From Microbispora rosea (GTDB lineage Bacteria; Actinomycetota; Actinomycetes; Streptosporangiales; Streptosporangiaceae), in the NCBI RefSeq assembly GCF_900156315.1, contig NZ_FTNI01000025.1, positions 62,001-126,000 of the forward strand: DNA of 64,000 bases, written 5' to 3'. Every line of letters begins with the position of its first letter. The stretch's first letter is position 1. Position numbers and translations under genes: made by a program. Positions 50,345 to 59,665 of this stretch are shown in pieces. A model generated the notes under the pieces. It did no database searches and had not been told where the DNA came from. It was given only the letters and a program-made list of their open reading frames with translations.

Positions 50345-51343
50345 TCACTCTGCCTCCCCTCCTCTCTCCGCTCCGGCAGCCAGCAGGCGTGCTTTGGCGA
50401 GCGCGCAGTAGTCCGCGTTCAGCTCGATGCCGATGAACTGCCGGCCGAGTTGCCGGGCGGCAAGGGCAGTCGTTGCCGCTCCGGAAAACGGGTCCAGGAC
50501 GGTGCCGCCGGGGCGGCAGCCGGCGGCAATGGCGCGGAGCGGGATGTCGATCGGGAATGGGGCGAAGTGGGCGCCGCGGTAGGGCCTGGTCGAGATGGTC
50601 CAGACGTCGCCGGGGTTGCGGCCGTTCGGGTTGGCCGCAACAATGGCACGGTGGTTCGGGCGGCTGCCGGTGCCGTGCAATGGGCTGGCTGACTCCGGCG
50701 TGGCGACCGGTGGCCAGGGGGTCTGGATGGCGTTGGGCTTCATCCCCCCGCGCCGCGCCCGGCGGGATAGTGATCGGTTGCCGGTGTACTGCTCGCGGAT
50801 GGCGTCGAGGTCGAACCAGTAGAAACGCTGCTTGACGAGCAGGAAGATCAGCTCGTAGCGGGTGGAGAGCCGGTCCAGGACCGGCTGCGGCATGGCGTTG
50901 GGCTTGGACCAGACGATCGCGTTGCGCAGGATCCAGCCGTCCTGTTGGAGGGCGAAGGCGACCCGCCAGGGCATGCCGAGCAGGTTCTTGGGCGGCACGG
51001 CAAGCCGAGAGCGAGGGCGTACGACCGGTTGCCGTTGGTTGTAGCTGTCGCCGCGGGCGTAGCCGTCGGAGTTGGCGGCGTAGACGTCGCCGAGGTTGAG
51101 CCAGCAGGTGCCGTCGTTGGCCAGGACCCGCCGGGCCTCCGCGAAGGTGGCGCGGAGGTTGTCCACGTACTCGTCGGTCGTCGACTCCTGGCCGTACTCG
51201 TCGGGGCAGTGGTCGCGCAGCCCGTAGCAGGGCGGGCTGGTCACCAGGCAGTCCACGGATCGGTCGGGCATCTCGGAGAGCACTTCGCACGCGTCGCCGA
51301 GGTGCAGGGTGGCGTGGTCGTCTCGCCAGTACGGAACCCTCAT
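50345..51343 (-). CDS. Beta-class DNA methyltransferase
   Basis: 332 residues. The catalytic motif IV is TSPPCYGLRD (35-44), and the SAM motif DPFSGAATTALAARQLGRQFIGIELN is near the C-terminus. This order (IV before I) marks the beta class, making N4-methylcytosine or N6-methyladenine. The S/TSPP form is shared by both. ATG 51343 follows AGGAGGAGG. There is no restriction endonuclease beside it, so it is probably an orphan protecting the element, though the PD-(D/E)xK gene lies 0.4 kb beyond xis. Confidence 0.9.
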   Translation of the reverse strand: MRVPYWRDDHATLHLGDACEVLSEMPDRSVDCLVTSPPCYGLRDHCPDEYGQESTTDEYVDNLRATFAEARRVLANDGTCWLNLGDVYAANSDGYARGDSYNQRQPVVRPRSRLAVPPKNLLGMPWRVAFALQQDGWILRNAIVWSKPNAMPQPVLDRLSTRYELIFLLVKQRFYWFDLDAIREQYTGNRSLSRRARRGGMKPNAIQTPWPPVATPESASPLHGTGSRPNHRAIVAANPNGRNPGDVWTISTRPYRGAHFAPFPIDIPLRAIAAGCRPGGTVLDPFSGAATTALAARQLGRQFIGIELNADYCALAKARLLAAGAERGGEAE

Positions 51344-51702
51344 CGCGCCTCCTCCTGCACGGAGAGAGCCCTCATGAGAGTGGCCCGCTCGGCCGAGGCC
51401 GGCTGGCAGTGGACCTGTAGCCAGGTTGTGTTCGTTACTTCCATTTCTGTTTCGGGGCGGAACTCAGATACGCGCTTCGAGTGCAGCAGCGGCCTTCGGC
51501 ACCGCTCTGGCGTGAGCTGTCCGCCCTGGTGAGAGCACCCAGTACCTCTGGCGTCGCTCTGGCGCACGCCTCTCCAAATGCCGCACCCACGAACGCCAGA
51601 GGCGTGCCAGAGGTTCTCGGGGATTGGCGCCGGAGCCGTGCCAGAGGCCCCTCCTACAACCGGGTTCGACGAAGCGAAATCCCTCTCGCCGTGGAGAACC
51701 TG
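51344..51702. other. Divergent regulatory region of the transfer operon
   Basis: 359 bases between methyltransferase and transfer operon without a gene. It carries the repeat array at 51505-51646 and presumably both promoters. Confidence 0.6.
51505..51646. promoter_or_regulatory. Array of CTCTGGC/GCCAGAG repeats
   Basis: CTCTGGC at 51505, 51546 and 51557; its complement GCCAGAG at 51595, 51606 and 51640. Inner pairs are spaced 11 bases, about one helix turn, and face each other as an 18-base dyad. Looks like an operator or iteron array. Confidence 0.65.
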
Positions 51703-52989
51703 ATGAGCACGAACCCATCCGACATTGCTGGCCAGGACCGGTCACCCCTGGACATCGCCGAGCGCGCCTTCCAGATGCTCGCCTGCGCGCCCAGCAGCCT
51801 CGCCATCGACGGCAGGGAGGTCGGGCACGGCCTCCCCCGCCGGCGAATGTCGCTGATCGAGCTGCGGGATGTGCTGATCCACCCCTCCTGCTCGAACGCC
51901 GCCCGCGACGCGGTCTGGCGGCTGCTCGTGACGCGGGCCCGGCAGGACGGGCCGCAGTGGATGGTGAGTGCCGTCGGCGTTGCCATACCGGCACTGCGCG
52001 GCATCAGCAGCAGGATCTGTCGCGGTTACGTTGCCGGAGACGCGGAAGACATCGACACCGAGGTCCTGACCGCGTTGATCGAGGCGATCCGTACGGCCGG
52101 CCTCGACAGCCCGAGCGTCTTCCCCAGGATGTGCGCCGCGGCCAAGCGGGCCGGCGAGCGCGCCCGGGAGAACGCGGAGGCGGGAGCGGCCCGGCGCTTT
52201 CCGCTCCAGGAGTCCTCACCCCCTGCCGTTCCCTGGGGACATCCGGACCTCGTCCTCCTGGACGCCGTTGCCAAGGGCGTCATCAGTGAGGTCGACGCCG
52301 AGCTGATCGGTATGACCCGTCTGGAGAAGCGGACCCTGGCCGACGCTGCCCAAGAGCTCGGCCTGACCACCGAAGCTGCCAAGAAGCGCCGCCAGCGCTG
52401 CGAGCCGATCCTCGTCGAAGCCGTTCTGAGCGGCGAAGTCGAGGCAGCCACGTCCCTAACGATCTCCTCCACCCCTTCTAGAGAGGTGGAGAAGGACGTC
52501 CCCATGACTTCCGCGCGGAGCCGGAGCTCGGATACGCAACCCGACACCACCACGAGGAAAGGAGGCTGGGGCAGCCTCACCGGCTCCGCGCGGATCCCTC
52601 ACTTGCTGGCACTGCGGAAACCGCGGCGGCACGTCGTCCGCGTTCTGCTCGTCGTCGGCATAGCGGCGGCAATCGTTGCCGTCCTCGTTGCCGCGGCTCT
52701 GGCCGACGGCGGCAACGCGACTGCCGTGATTCGTGCCGCTGCTCCGCCGACCCGGCCAGACCAGCTCGACCAGGTCTTCACCAACCTGCGGAACTGGATC
52801 GTCGGGCTGCTCGCCACGCTGGCGACGCTCATGTGCACCATCGGCGGCCTGCGCTACCTGGTCGCCGGCGGGGATCCCGGCGAGGTTCAGAAAGCCAAGG
52901 TCGCTTTCAAGGCGGCCGCCCTCGGTTACGCCCTGGCCGTGCTGGCGCCGCTGTTCGTCAACGTGCTCAAGCACGTCGTCGGCGGGTGA
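51703..52989 (+). CDS. Sigma-like domain fused to VirB2/TrbC-like pilin
   Basis: 428 residues. The first 260 resemble a sigma-70-type factor: a region 2-like helix ending GDAEDIDTEVLTALIEAIR and a region 4 HTH, TLADAAQELGLTTEAAKKRRQRCE (about 220-243). The last 161 look like a conjugative pilin: a basic N-segment, a signal-like helix (310-334), the core RNWIVGLLATLATLMCTIGGLRYLVAGG (about 363-390) and a last helix (403-425). An in-frame ATG at 52504 after GAGAAGGACG could start a separate pilin. ATG 51703 follows GGAG. Confidence 0.65.
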   Translation: MSTNPSDIAGQDRSPLDIAERAFQMLACAPSSLAIDGREVGHGLPRRRMSLIELRDVLIHPSCSNAARDAVWRLLVTRARQDGPQWMVSAVGVAIPALRGISSRICRGYVAGDAEDIDTEVLTALIEAIRTAGLDSPSVFPRMCAAAKRAGERARENAEAGAARRFPLQESSPPAVPWGHPDLVLLDAVAKGVISEVDAELIGMTRLEKRTLADAAQELGLTTEAAKKRRQRCEPILVEAVLSGEVEAATSLTISSTPSREVEKDVPMTSARSRSSDTQPDTTTRKGGWGSLTGSARIPHLLALRKPRRHVVRVLLVVGIAAAIVAVLVAAALADGGNATAVIRAAAPPTRPDQLDQVFTNLRNWIVGLLATLATLMCTIGGLRYLVAGGDPGEVQKAKVAFKAAALGYALAVLAPLFVNVLKHVVGG

Positions 52990-52994
52990 CGAGG

Positions 52995-54569
52995 ATGGCC
53001 ATCGAGATTCTTATCCACACCCTGTGGACTAATCCCTCACCCACTTCGTCGCCGGTGGTCGAACTGCCACCGCTTCCGAGCGGCCACACCCGGATCAGCT
53101 TCGGCATCGGCGACTGGATCACCAACCAGATCAACGCCTGGTTCACCGAGCTCGTCGGATCCGCGATCAAGCCGTTGCTGGACGCCCTGGCCGCCACGCT
53201 CCTGGCCACGCCGAGCATCGACGGTCAGGCACGGATCGAGGACCTGTGGCACGTGACCCTGGTCATCGCGAACGGATCCTTCATCCTGTTCGCCACCGTC
53301 GGCGGGATCCTGGCCATGAGCTACGAGACCATCCAGACCAGATACGCGATCAAGGAGATCCTGCCGCGGCTCGTCGTGGCCTTCCTGGTCGCCAACGCCA
53401 GCTTCCTGCTGACCAGCAAGGCCATCGATCTAGGCAACGCGATCGCCCAGGCGCTGCTCGGCCAGGGCTTCGACGCGCGCAGGGCGGCCAACGCGATCCG
53501 CCTCCTCGTCCTGCTGCCCGACGCATCGCCGATCTTCTACATCCTGCTCGCCCTGGTGGCCGTGGTGCTGCTCGTGGTGTTGCTCATCACCTTCGTGCTG
53601 CGGGTGGCCCTCACCACCCTGCTGGTGGTCGCGGCTCCGCTGGCCCTCGCCTGCCACGCCCTGCCTCAGACGGACGGCCTGGCCCGGCTGTGGTGGCGGG
53701 TCTTCACCGGACTGCTGCTCATCCAGATCTGTCAGTCCCTCACGCTCGTCACGGCCGTACGGGTCTTCTTCAACCAGGACGGCCGTGAGGTCATGGGGCT
53801 GACCGGCCGAGGCCCGCTCTACAACCTCCTGCTCGCCCTCGTCCTGCTGATCGTCCTGGTGCGCATCCCCACCTGGATCTCACGGGTGATGTTCCTGCCC
53901 GGCGGCCGCGGTCTCGGTGTGATCCGCATCGTCAAGTACGCCCTGGCGTACAAGGTCACCAGTCCGCTTCTCAGCGCCCTGCACCTCAAGAAGGGCTCCA
54001 GGGCCGGTGCGGCCAAGCGCGCGGTGAACACGGCAACGGTCAGGCACGCCCTGCCCGCCCTGGCGGCAGGCCCTGCCGGTACGGCTGCCGCGTCCGCTGC
54101 CACTGCGGCAACTGCCGCCACCGCAGCGCGCGGAGGTGCCGGACCGGCAAAACACGCCCCCGTCGCCGCTCGCCGTCCGCTCAATGCGGCCGACTGGCAG
54201 CCGGCGGTCGCCAAGCACGCTCCCAGTGCCCCACCGGTCCAGGGCAAGTACCGCCCGACGCCCGCGCCCTCGCGCCCGGTTCCGCCGTCCACTCCCGTCT
54301 TCGGCTACCCGCGCGAGAACTACTACGCCGCCGGGCCCGCCGGGCTCAGCCAGATGTACCGGCTGCGGAGCGCGGGAACCAGCTCGCCGCCTCCCCCACG
54401 CCAGACGGTCGTCCCTCCGGCGGCACCCAAACGACCGGTGCAGCCGATCGTGCCGCCGAACGCTCCCGTCCCGGGCTCCGTGGACTGGCCCGAGAACCCC
54501 GGACGACGTAAGCCGCCACCTCCGCCTCGCCGCCGTACACGCGGGCAGCGAGGGAGTGATGAACGATGA
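52995..54569 (+). CDS. VirB6/TrbL-like conjugal transfer membrane protein
   Basis: 524 residues. Six or so membrane helices occupy about 60-330, including YILLALVAVVLLVVLLITFVLRVALTTLLVVAAPLALACHALP, a VirB6/TrbL pattern. The C-terminal 190 residues are Ala/Pro/Arg-rich, with PPPPPRRR at the end, and probably cytoplasmic. Opening codons contain TTATCCACA and TGTGGACTA facing each other (53011-53031). ATG 52995; GTG 52986 overlapping the previous stop is possible. It overlaps the PrgI gene by four bases. Confidence 0.8.
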   Translation: MAIEILIHTLWTNPSPTSSPVVELPPLPSGHTRISFGIGDWITNQINAWFTELVGSAIKPLLDALAATLLATPSIDGQARIEDLWHVTLVIANGSFILFATVGGILAMSYETIQTRYAIKEILPRLVVAFLVANASFLLTSKAIDLGNAIAQALLGQGFDARRAANAIRLLVLLPDASPIFYILLALVAVVLLVVLLITFVLRVALTTLLVVAAPLALACHALPQTDGLARLWWRVFTGLLLIQICQSLTLVTAVRVFFNQDGREVMGLTGRGPLYNLLLALVLLIVLVRIPTWISRVMFLPGGRGLGVIRIVKYALAYKVTSPLLSALHLKKGSRAGAAKRAVNTATVRHALPALAAGPAGTAAASAATAATAATAARGGAGPAKHAPVAARRPLNAADWQPAVAKHAPSAPPVQGKYRPTPAPSRPVPPSTPVFGYPRENYYAAGPAGLSQMYRLRSAGTSSPPPPRQTVVPPAAPKRPVQPIVPPNAPVPGSVDWPENPGRRKPPPPPRRRTRGQRGSDER

Positions 54570-55504
54570 GCTGGAGCGATGCCGTCCGGATCCCCGCCGA
54601 TGTGGAACAGCCCGACCGGATCGTCTGGGGATTCACCGCTCGGCAAGTGGCCATCCTCGCCGTCACCGGTGCGATTCTCTACCTCCTCTATACGACGCTC
54701 GGTGAGCGACTTCCTCTCGCCGTATTCGCGGCGATCACCTTGCTCGTGGCGGTGCTGGGAATCCTGCTGGGCGTCGCCACGCATGACGGTGTCAGCCTCG
54801 ATCGGTTCCTCCTCGCCGCTCTCCGATACCACTGGTCCGCGAAGCGCCTGGTCTCGACGCCCGACGTGGTCGCACCCCCGCCCGCCTGGATCGTGGCCAG
54901 CCGCGCCCCTGTCCCAGCACTGCTCAAACTGCCGGCGCGCGGAGTGGCGGAGGACGGCCTGATCGACCTTGGGCCGGACGGAATCGTCGCGATCGCCGAA
55001 GTCTCCACCGTCAGCTTCGCCCTGCGGACCCCGGACGAGCAGGACGGGCTTGTCGCCGCCTTCGGACGCTGGCTGAACTCGCTGTCCGGGCGAGTGCAGA
55101 TCCTGGTCCGCGCCGAGCGCGTCGACCTCGCCACGACGATTGGCGCTCTCGAGGAGCGCATCCCCCTGCTCCCCCACCCGGCATTGGCTCATGCCGCCCG
55201 CGAGCACGCCATGTTCCTGACGGATCTGGCCACCCGTCACGAGCTGCTGCGGCGGCAGGTCCTGCTGGTGATCCGTGAACCCGATGTCGGCGCCAACGGC
55301 ACGACCGCGGCCGCGGCTCGCGCCTACCGCCGCCTGGCTGAGGCGGCCCGGCTTCTGGGCGCGTGCGGGCTCACCGTACGCCCACTGGACGCCGCAGCCG
55401 TCAGCGCGCTGCTGGCCTCCTGCTTCGATCCGATGGCCCCGCCCCTGCCTGCGGACTTGCTCGCCCACCCCGACGAAGTGATCAGCAGGGGAGGCCGCCG
55501 ATGA
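54566..55504 (+). CDS. PrgI/VirB3-like T4SS protein
   Basis: 312 residues. The N-terminus RIPADVEQPDRIVWGFTARQVAILAVTGAILYLLY is the PrgI pattern, with two membrane helices (about 24-44 and 48-70). The rest is a soluble domain (about 110-300) as in the SCO6880-type protein of actinobacterial type IV systems. ATGA overlap on both sides shows tight coupling. It is thought to anchor the VirB4 ATPase to the membrane. Confidence 0.82.
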   Translation: MSWSDAVRIPADVEQPDRIVWGFTARQVAILAVTGAILYLLYTTLGERLPLAVFAAITLLVAVLGILLGVATHDGVSLDRFLLAALRYHWSAKRLVSTPDVVAPPPAWIVASRAPVPALLKLPARGVAEDGLIDLGPDGIVAIAEVSTVSFALRTPDEQDGLVAAFGRWLNSLSGRVQILVRAERVDLATTIGALEERIPLLPHPALAHAAREHAMFLTDLATRHELLRRQVLLVIREPDVGANGTTAAAARAYRRLAEAARLLGACGLTVRPLDAAAVSALLASCFDPMAPPLPADLLAHPDEVISRGGRR

Positions 55505-57261
55505 AGTTCCGTCTCCGCCGTACGCCCGCTCCGCCCTCTGGCATCGGCCCAAACTCGATCCAGGTCCGGCCCCGCTGCCTGCATCTGGCTGACGGCTTCT
55601 GCGCCACGCTCGTCATCACGGGATTCCCCCGAGAGGTTGCCTCCGGATGGCTGGAGCCGCTGCTGGCATACCCGGGCCGGCTCGACGTCTCGGTGCACAT
55701 CGACCCGCTGCCCTCCTTGGTCGCCGCCGACCGGCTCCGTAAGCAGCTCGCCCGCCTGGAATCAGGGCTCCGCTCCGACCAGGAGCACGGGCGGCTCCTG
55801 GATCCCGGCACGGAGGCCGCGGCCGAGGATGCACAGGAGCTGGCGTCGAGGATCGCACGGGGTCAGGCCAAGCTCTTCCGCGCCGCCATCTACCTGACCG
55901 TCCACGCCGGAAGCGAGCAAGAGCTCGACGATGCCTGCGCCCAGGTCCGCGCATTGGCCGCATCGCTGCTCCTGGACGCCCGGGTGGCCACCTTCCGGCA
56001 GATGCAGGGCTGGATCAGCAGTCTGCCGTTCGCGTACGACAACGTGGGCACGCGCCGGTCGTTCGACACGCCGGCCCTGGCCGCGGCGTTCCCCTTCACA
56101 AGCCCGGACCTCACCGCAGAGCTGGGTCCTACGGCGGTGCTGTACGGCGCGAACACCGCCAGCTCGTCCCTGGTCGCCTGGGACCGCTTCGCGCAGGACA
56201 ACCACAACTCGGTGATCCTCGCCCGGTCGGGAGCGGGCAAGTCGTACCTCGCCAAGCTGGAGGCCCTGCGCTCCCTCTACACGGGCGTCGAGGTCGCGGT
56301 TATCGATCCGGAGGACGAGTACGCCCGGCTGTGCTCCGCCGTCGGCGGCGCCTACATCCACCTCGGCGCGCCCAAGGTGCGGCTGAACCCCTTCGACCTG
56401 CCGCCCAGGAGCCAGCGCGACAGTGACCCGCTCACCCGGCGCGCGCTGTTCCTGCACACCCTGATCAGCCTCATGCTCGGCGAGGCATTGGACAAGGCGA
56501 GCAAGGCGGCGCTCGACCGCGCCATCATCGCCGCCTACCGCAGGGCCGGGATCACCTTCGAGCCGCGCACCTGGAACCGTCGCCCGCCGCTCTTGCGGGA
56601 TCTGGTAATCGTGCTCACCGATGATGCCGATCCCAAGGCCAAGGACTTGGCCGCGGGGCTCGCGCCGTACGTCACAGGGAGCCACCGGCAACTCTTCGAC
56701 GGACCGACCAGCACCCGGCCGGACTCCCATCTGATCGTCTTCTCTCTTCGCGATCTGCCGGAGGAGCTGAAGGCGGTCGGGACGCTGCTGACGCTGGACG
56801 CCATCTGGCGTCGCGTCTCCGATCCCCACGACCGGCGGCCTCGTCTCGTTGTGGTCGACGAGGCGTGGCTGCTTATGCGGGATCCCGAAGGTGCCCGGTT
56901 CCTCCTGCGCATGGCCAAGGCCGCCCGCAAGCAGTGGGCCGGGCTCTCTGTGGTCACCCAGGACGCCGGCGATCTGCTCAGCTCGGAGATCGGCCAGGCG
57001 ATCATCGCCAACTCCACCACTCAGATCCTGCTCAAGCAGGCACCTCAGGCGATCGACAAGGTCGTCGACGCCTTCCAGCTCTCCGAGGGAGAGCGACAGC
57101 TCCTGCTGTCCGCCGAACGCGGGGCCGGCCTGCTCACCGCCGGTGCCGGCGCTCAGCGCGTGCCCCTGCAAGTGATCGCCAGCCAGCGCGAGCACGACCT
57201 GGTGACCTCCTCGCCACAGGAGCTGTCTCGCATCGACTACGACGAGGAGAACTACCTGTGA
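55501..57261 (+). CDS. VirB4/TraC-like T4SS ATPase
   Basis: 586 residues. Walker A ARSGAGKSYL is at 241-250, followed by VAVIDPEDEYARL. The Walker B region is LVVVDEAWLLMRDPEGARF (about 452-470). A late VTQDAGDLLSSEIGQAIIANSTTQILLKQ is typical of VirB4 proteins. It energises pilus assembly and substrate transfer. ATG 55501 overlaps the PrgI stop by four bases, and the stop overlaps the coupling protein's GTG. Confidence 0.92.
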   Translation: MKFRLRRTPAPPSGIGPNSIQVRPRCLHLADGFCATLVITGFPREVASGWLEPLLAYPGRLDVSVHIDPLPSLVAADRLRKQLARLESGLRSDQEHGRLLDPGTEAAAEDAQELASRIARGQAKLFRAAIYLTVHAGSEQELDDACAQVRALAASLLLDARVATFRQMQGWISSLPFAYDNVGTRRSFDTPALAAAFPFTSPDLTAELGPTAVLYGANTASSSLVAWDRFAQDNHNSVILARSGAGKSYLAKLEALRSLYTGVEVAVIDPEDEYARLCSAVGGAYIHLGAPKVRLNPFDLPPRSQRDSDPLTRRALFLHTLISLMLGEALDKASKAALDRAIIAAYRRAGITFEPRTWNRRPPLLRDLVIVLTDDADPKAKDLAAGLAPYVTGSHRQLFDGPTSTRPDSHLIVFSLRDLPEELKAVGTLLTLDAIWRRVSDPHDRRPRLVVVDEAWLLMRDPEGARFLLRMAKAARKQWAGLSVVTQDAGDLLSSEIGQAIIANSTTQILLKQAPQAIDKVVDAFQLSEGERQLLLSAERGAGLLTAGAGAQRVPLQVIASQREHDLVTSSPQELSRIDYDEENYL

Positions 57262-59654
57262 TCGAGGACCTCATCACCGACCCGTCCGCCCTCCTGAGCA
57301 CGGCGTACGCCTGGCTGGAGACGCACGTGTGGCACGTGATCGCCTTCCTCGTCGGCCTGGACATCGGGCAGCTCCTGCTCGGACAGGCCCTGGTGCGCCT
57401 CCGCCACCGGCCCTGGTCCCGCGATGCCCGCTGCGTCGAGATCCTTGCGCCGCCGGTCGCCGACATGCCGGGCGCCGAGGCCCTGTGGGGCAACCTCATC
57501 GGCCTGCTCCGCCCGGCCTGGAAGCGTGCCCTGCTCGGGCAACCACACCTGGCCTTCGAGTACGTCTTCAGCTCCGGCGGCGTGAGCATCCGGATCTGGG
57601 TGCCTGGGGCCATCCCCCAGCATCTGGTGGAGCACGCCATCGAAGCCGCCTGGCCGTCTGCGCGTACCCAAGTGCGGGAAGCGACGCCGCCCGTGCCCCC
57701 CACTGGCCTGTCGTACGGCGGACAGCTGAAGATCGCCCGCACCGAGCGGCTCCCCATTCGGCACGACCACAACACCGACCCGATCCGGGCGCTTGTTGGT
57801 GCGGCCGTCGGCATGCCCGCATGGCAGCACGCCGCTGTGCAGATCCTCGCCCGGCCGGCGACCGGACGCCGCCTCACCAGCACGATCAAGAGCGGACCTG
57901 CCGGGCTGGTGCGGGCCGGTCTCGACCTGCTTACTCCCGGGCCGATGCACCAACACCTGCATCCTCAGCACCTGCGCCAATACATGAAGGATCGGACGGC
58001 CCAACTGGAGGAGTCAGCAGAGGCCCGCGCCATCAGGGACAAGTCGCTCCGGCCGCGTTACGTTGTCGCGGTCCGCTACGCCGTACATGCCGACCCGCCT
58101 ACCAGCGGTGACGAGTCGGCGATGAAAACGGCGCGGGCAGCCAGGCGGAACGCGATCCGGGGGCGCGCACACGCGATTGCTTCGGCATTCGCCCTTTTTT
58201 CCGGGCACAACCGGCTCGAACGGCAACACCTGCCCCTGGCTGCCGCGCAGCTCGCGGGACGGCGACTCGGCAAGGGTTTCCTGCTCTCCCTGCCCGAGCT
58301 CGCGGCACTCGCCCACCTACCGCTCGACGTCGCGGTGCCCGGACTCCAGCGGGCCGGCGCCAACAGCGTCCCGCCTTCACCGCAGATCGCGTACGGCGGG
58401 GAGCACGCCAAGGTGCTCGGCCTCTCTGACACCGGGCACGGACGGCCGGTCGCCCTGCGCGTCGCCGACTCCTTCCATCATGTGCACGTCCTCGGTCCGA
58501 ACGGCACCGGCAAGTCGACGCTGCTCGCCCAGATGATCCTCTCCGACATCGAGGCCGGACGTGGAACCGCGGTGATCGAGGCGAAAGGCGACCTTATCAG
58601 CGATTTGCTGGGCCTGATCCCCCAGTCCGCCGCCGACAAGGTCGTCCTGATCGATCCCGACGACCGGCACGCCCGCCCCTCGCTCAACGTCCTCGGCGGC
58701 GCCGAGCTGGATCGAGGCGTGGACAACCTCGTCGGCATCTTCCACAAGATCTACGCCGACTATTGGGGACCTCGTACCGATGACATCCTGCGTGGCTGCG
58801 CTCTGACCCTGGCCTCGTACGGCGGCACCCTGGCCGACGTTCCCACACTGCTCATCGACGCCGAATTCCGTCGCCGTCTCGTCGCCGGCGTGCGCGACCC
58901 GCTCCTACTCGGCTTCTGGCAGTGGTACGAGAGCCTGTCCGACTCCGCCAAGGCTCACGTCACCAGCCCGATCATGAACAAGCTGCGGGCCTTCCTGCTC
59001 CGGCCGTTCGTCCGCGACGTCCTCGGCTCCGCACAATCGACCTTCGACCTCGGCGACGTGCTGGACGGGGGGATCCTGCTCGTCCGGCTTCCTAAGGGAG
59101 TGCTCGGCGACGACAGCGCCCGTCTGCTTGGCTCCATGGTGCTGGCGCAGATCTGGCAGGCCGCGTCACACCGCGCCAAGCTCGGCAAGCAGCGTTCGCC
59201 GGCCGCGCTCTATGTCGACGAGGCGCACAACTTCCTCACGCTGCCGCACGCACTCAGCGACATGCTCGCGGAGGCCCGGGCGTACCGGCTCTCGCTGGTG
59301 ATCGCTCACCAGCACCTCGCCCAGCTTCCGAGGGAACTCCGCCAGGCCATCTCCTCCGACGCACGCAACAAGATCTACTTCTCGCTGTCCCCTGAGGACG
59401 CCCGGGAGGTCGAGCACCACTTCACCCCCTACCTGCGAGCGCACGACCTAGCCAACCTCGGGGCCTATCAAGCCGCCGCCCGCCTCATGTCGCGGTCCTC
59501 CGAGGCGCCTCCCTTCACACTGCGCACCCGGCCGCTCCCCGAACCCTCGCGCGAGGTCGAGCGCGTCGTCAGGGCCGCGGCGGCCAAGGCCCACGGGCGT
59601 ACCACGACCACACCGCCCACGATCCGCCGGGACGACCCCCGGCTCCACCACTGA
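57258..59654 (+). CDS. Type IV coupling protein / conjugal transfer ATPase
   Basis: 798 residues. A membrane helix lies near the N-terminus (about 24-40). The motor domain has Walker A LGPNGTGKSTLL (about 411-422), AVIEAKGDLISDLLG, and Walker B ALYVDEAHNFLT (about 649-660) with a C-terminal SLVIAHQHLAQLP. This matches the TraD/TraG/DUF87-type ATPases that deliver DNA to the channel. The GTG start overlaps the VirB4 stop. The middle region (about 60-400) is a family-specific extension. Confidence 0.88.
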   Translation: MIEDLITDPSALLSTAYAWLETHVWHVIAFLVGLDIGQLLLGQALVRLRHRPWSRDARCVEILAPPVADMPGAEALWGNLIGLLRPAWKRALLGQPHLAFEYVFSSGGVSIRIWVPGAIPQHLVEHAIEAAWPSARTQVREATPPVPPTGLSYGGQLKIARTERLPIRHDHNTDPIRALVGAAVGMPAWQHAAVQILARPATGRRLTSTIKSGPAGLVRAGLDLLTPGPMHQHLHPQHLRQYMKDRTAQLEESAEARAIRDKSLRPRYVVAVRYAVHADPPTSGDESAMKTARAARRNAIRGRAHAIASAFALFSGHNRLERQHLPLAAAQLAGRRLGKGFLLSLPELAALAHLPLDVAVPGLQRAGANSVPPSPQIAYGGEHAKVLGLSDTGHGRPVALRVADSFHHVHVLGPNGTGKSTLLAQMILSDIEAGRGTAVIEAKGDLISDLLGLIPQSAADKVVLIDPDDRHARPSLNVLGGAELDRGVDNLVGIFHKIYADYWGPRTDDILRGCALTLASYGGTLADVPTLLIDAEFRRRLVAGVRDPLLLGFWQWYESLSDSAKAHVTSPIMNKLRAFLLRPFVRDVLGSAQSTFDLGDVLDGGILLVRLPKGVLGDDSARLLGSMVLAQIWQAASHRAKLGKQRSPAALYVDEAHNFLTLPHALSDMLAEARAYRLSLVIAHQHLAQLPRELRQAISSDARNKIYFSLSPEDAREVEHHFTPYLRAHDLANLGAYQAAARLMSRSSEAPPFTLRTRPLPEPSREVERVVRAAAAKAHGRTTTTPPTIRRDDPRLHH

Positions 59655-59665
59655 AGGAGAAGCAG

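Noticed and set aside
51505..51646. CRISPR-like array
   Set aside because: Repeats are only 7 bases, in both orientations, with no regular spacers.
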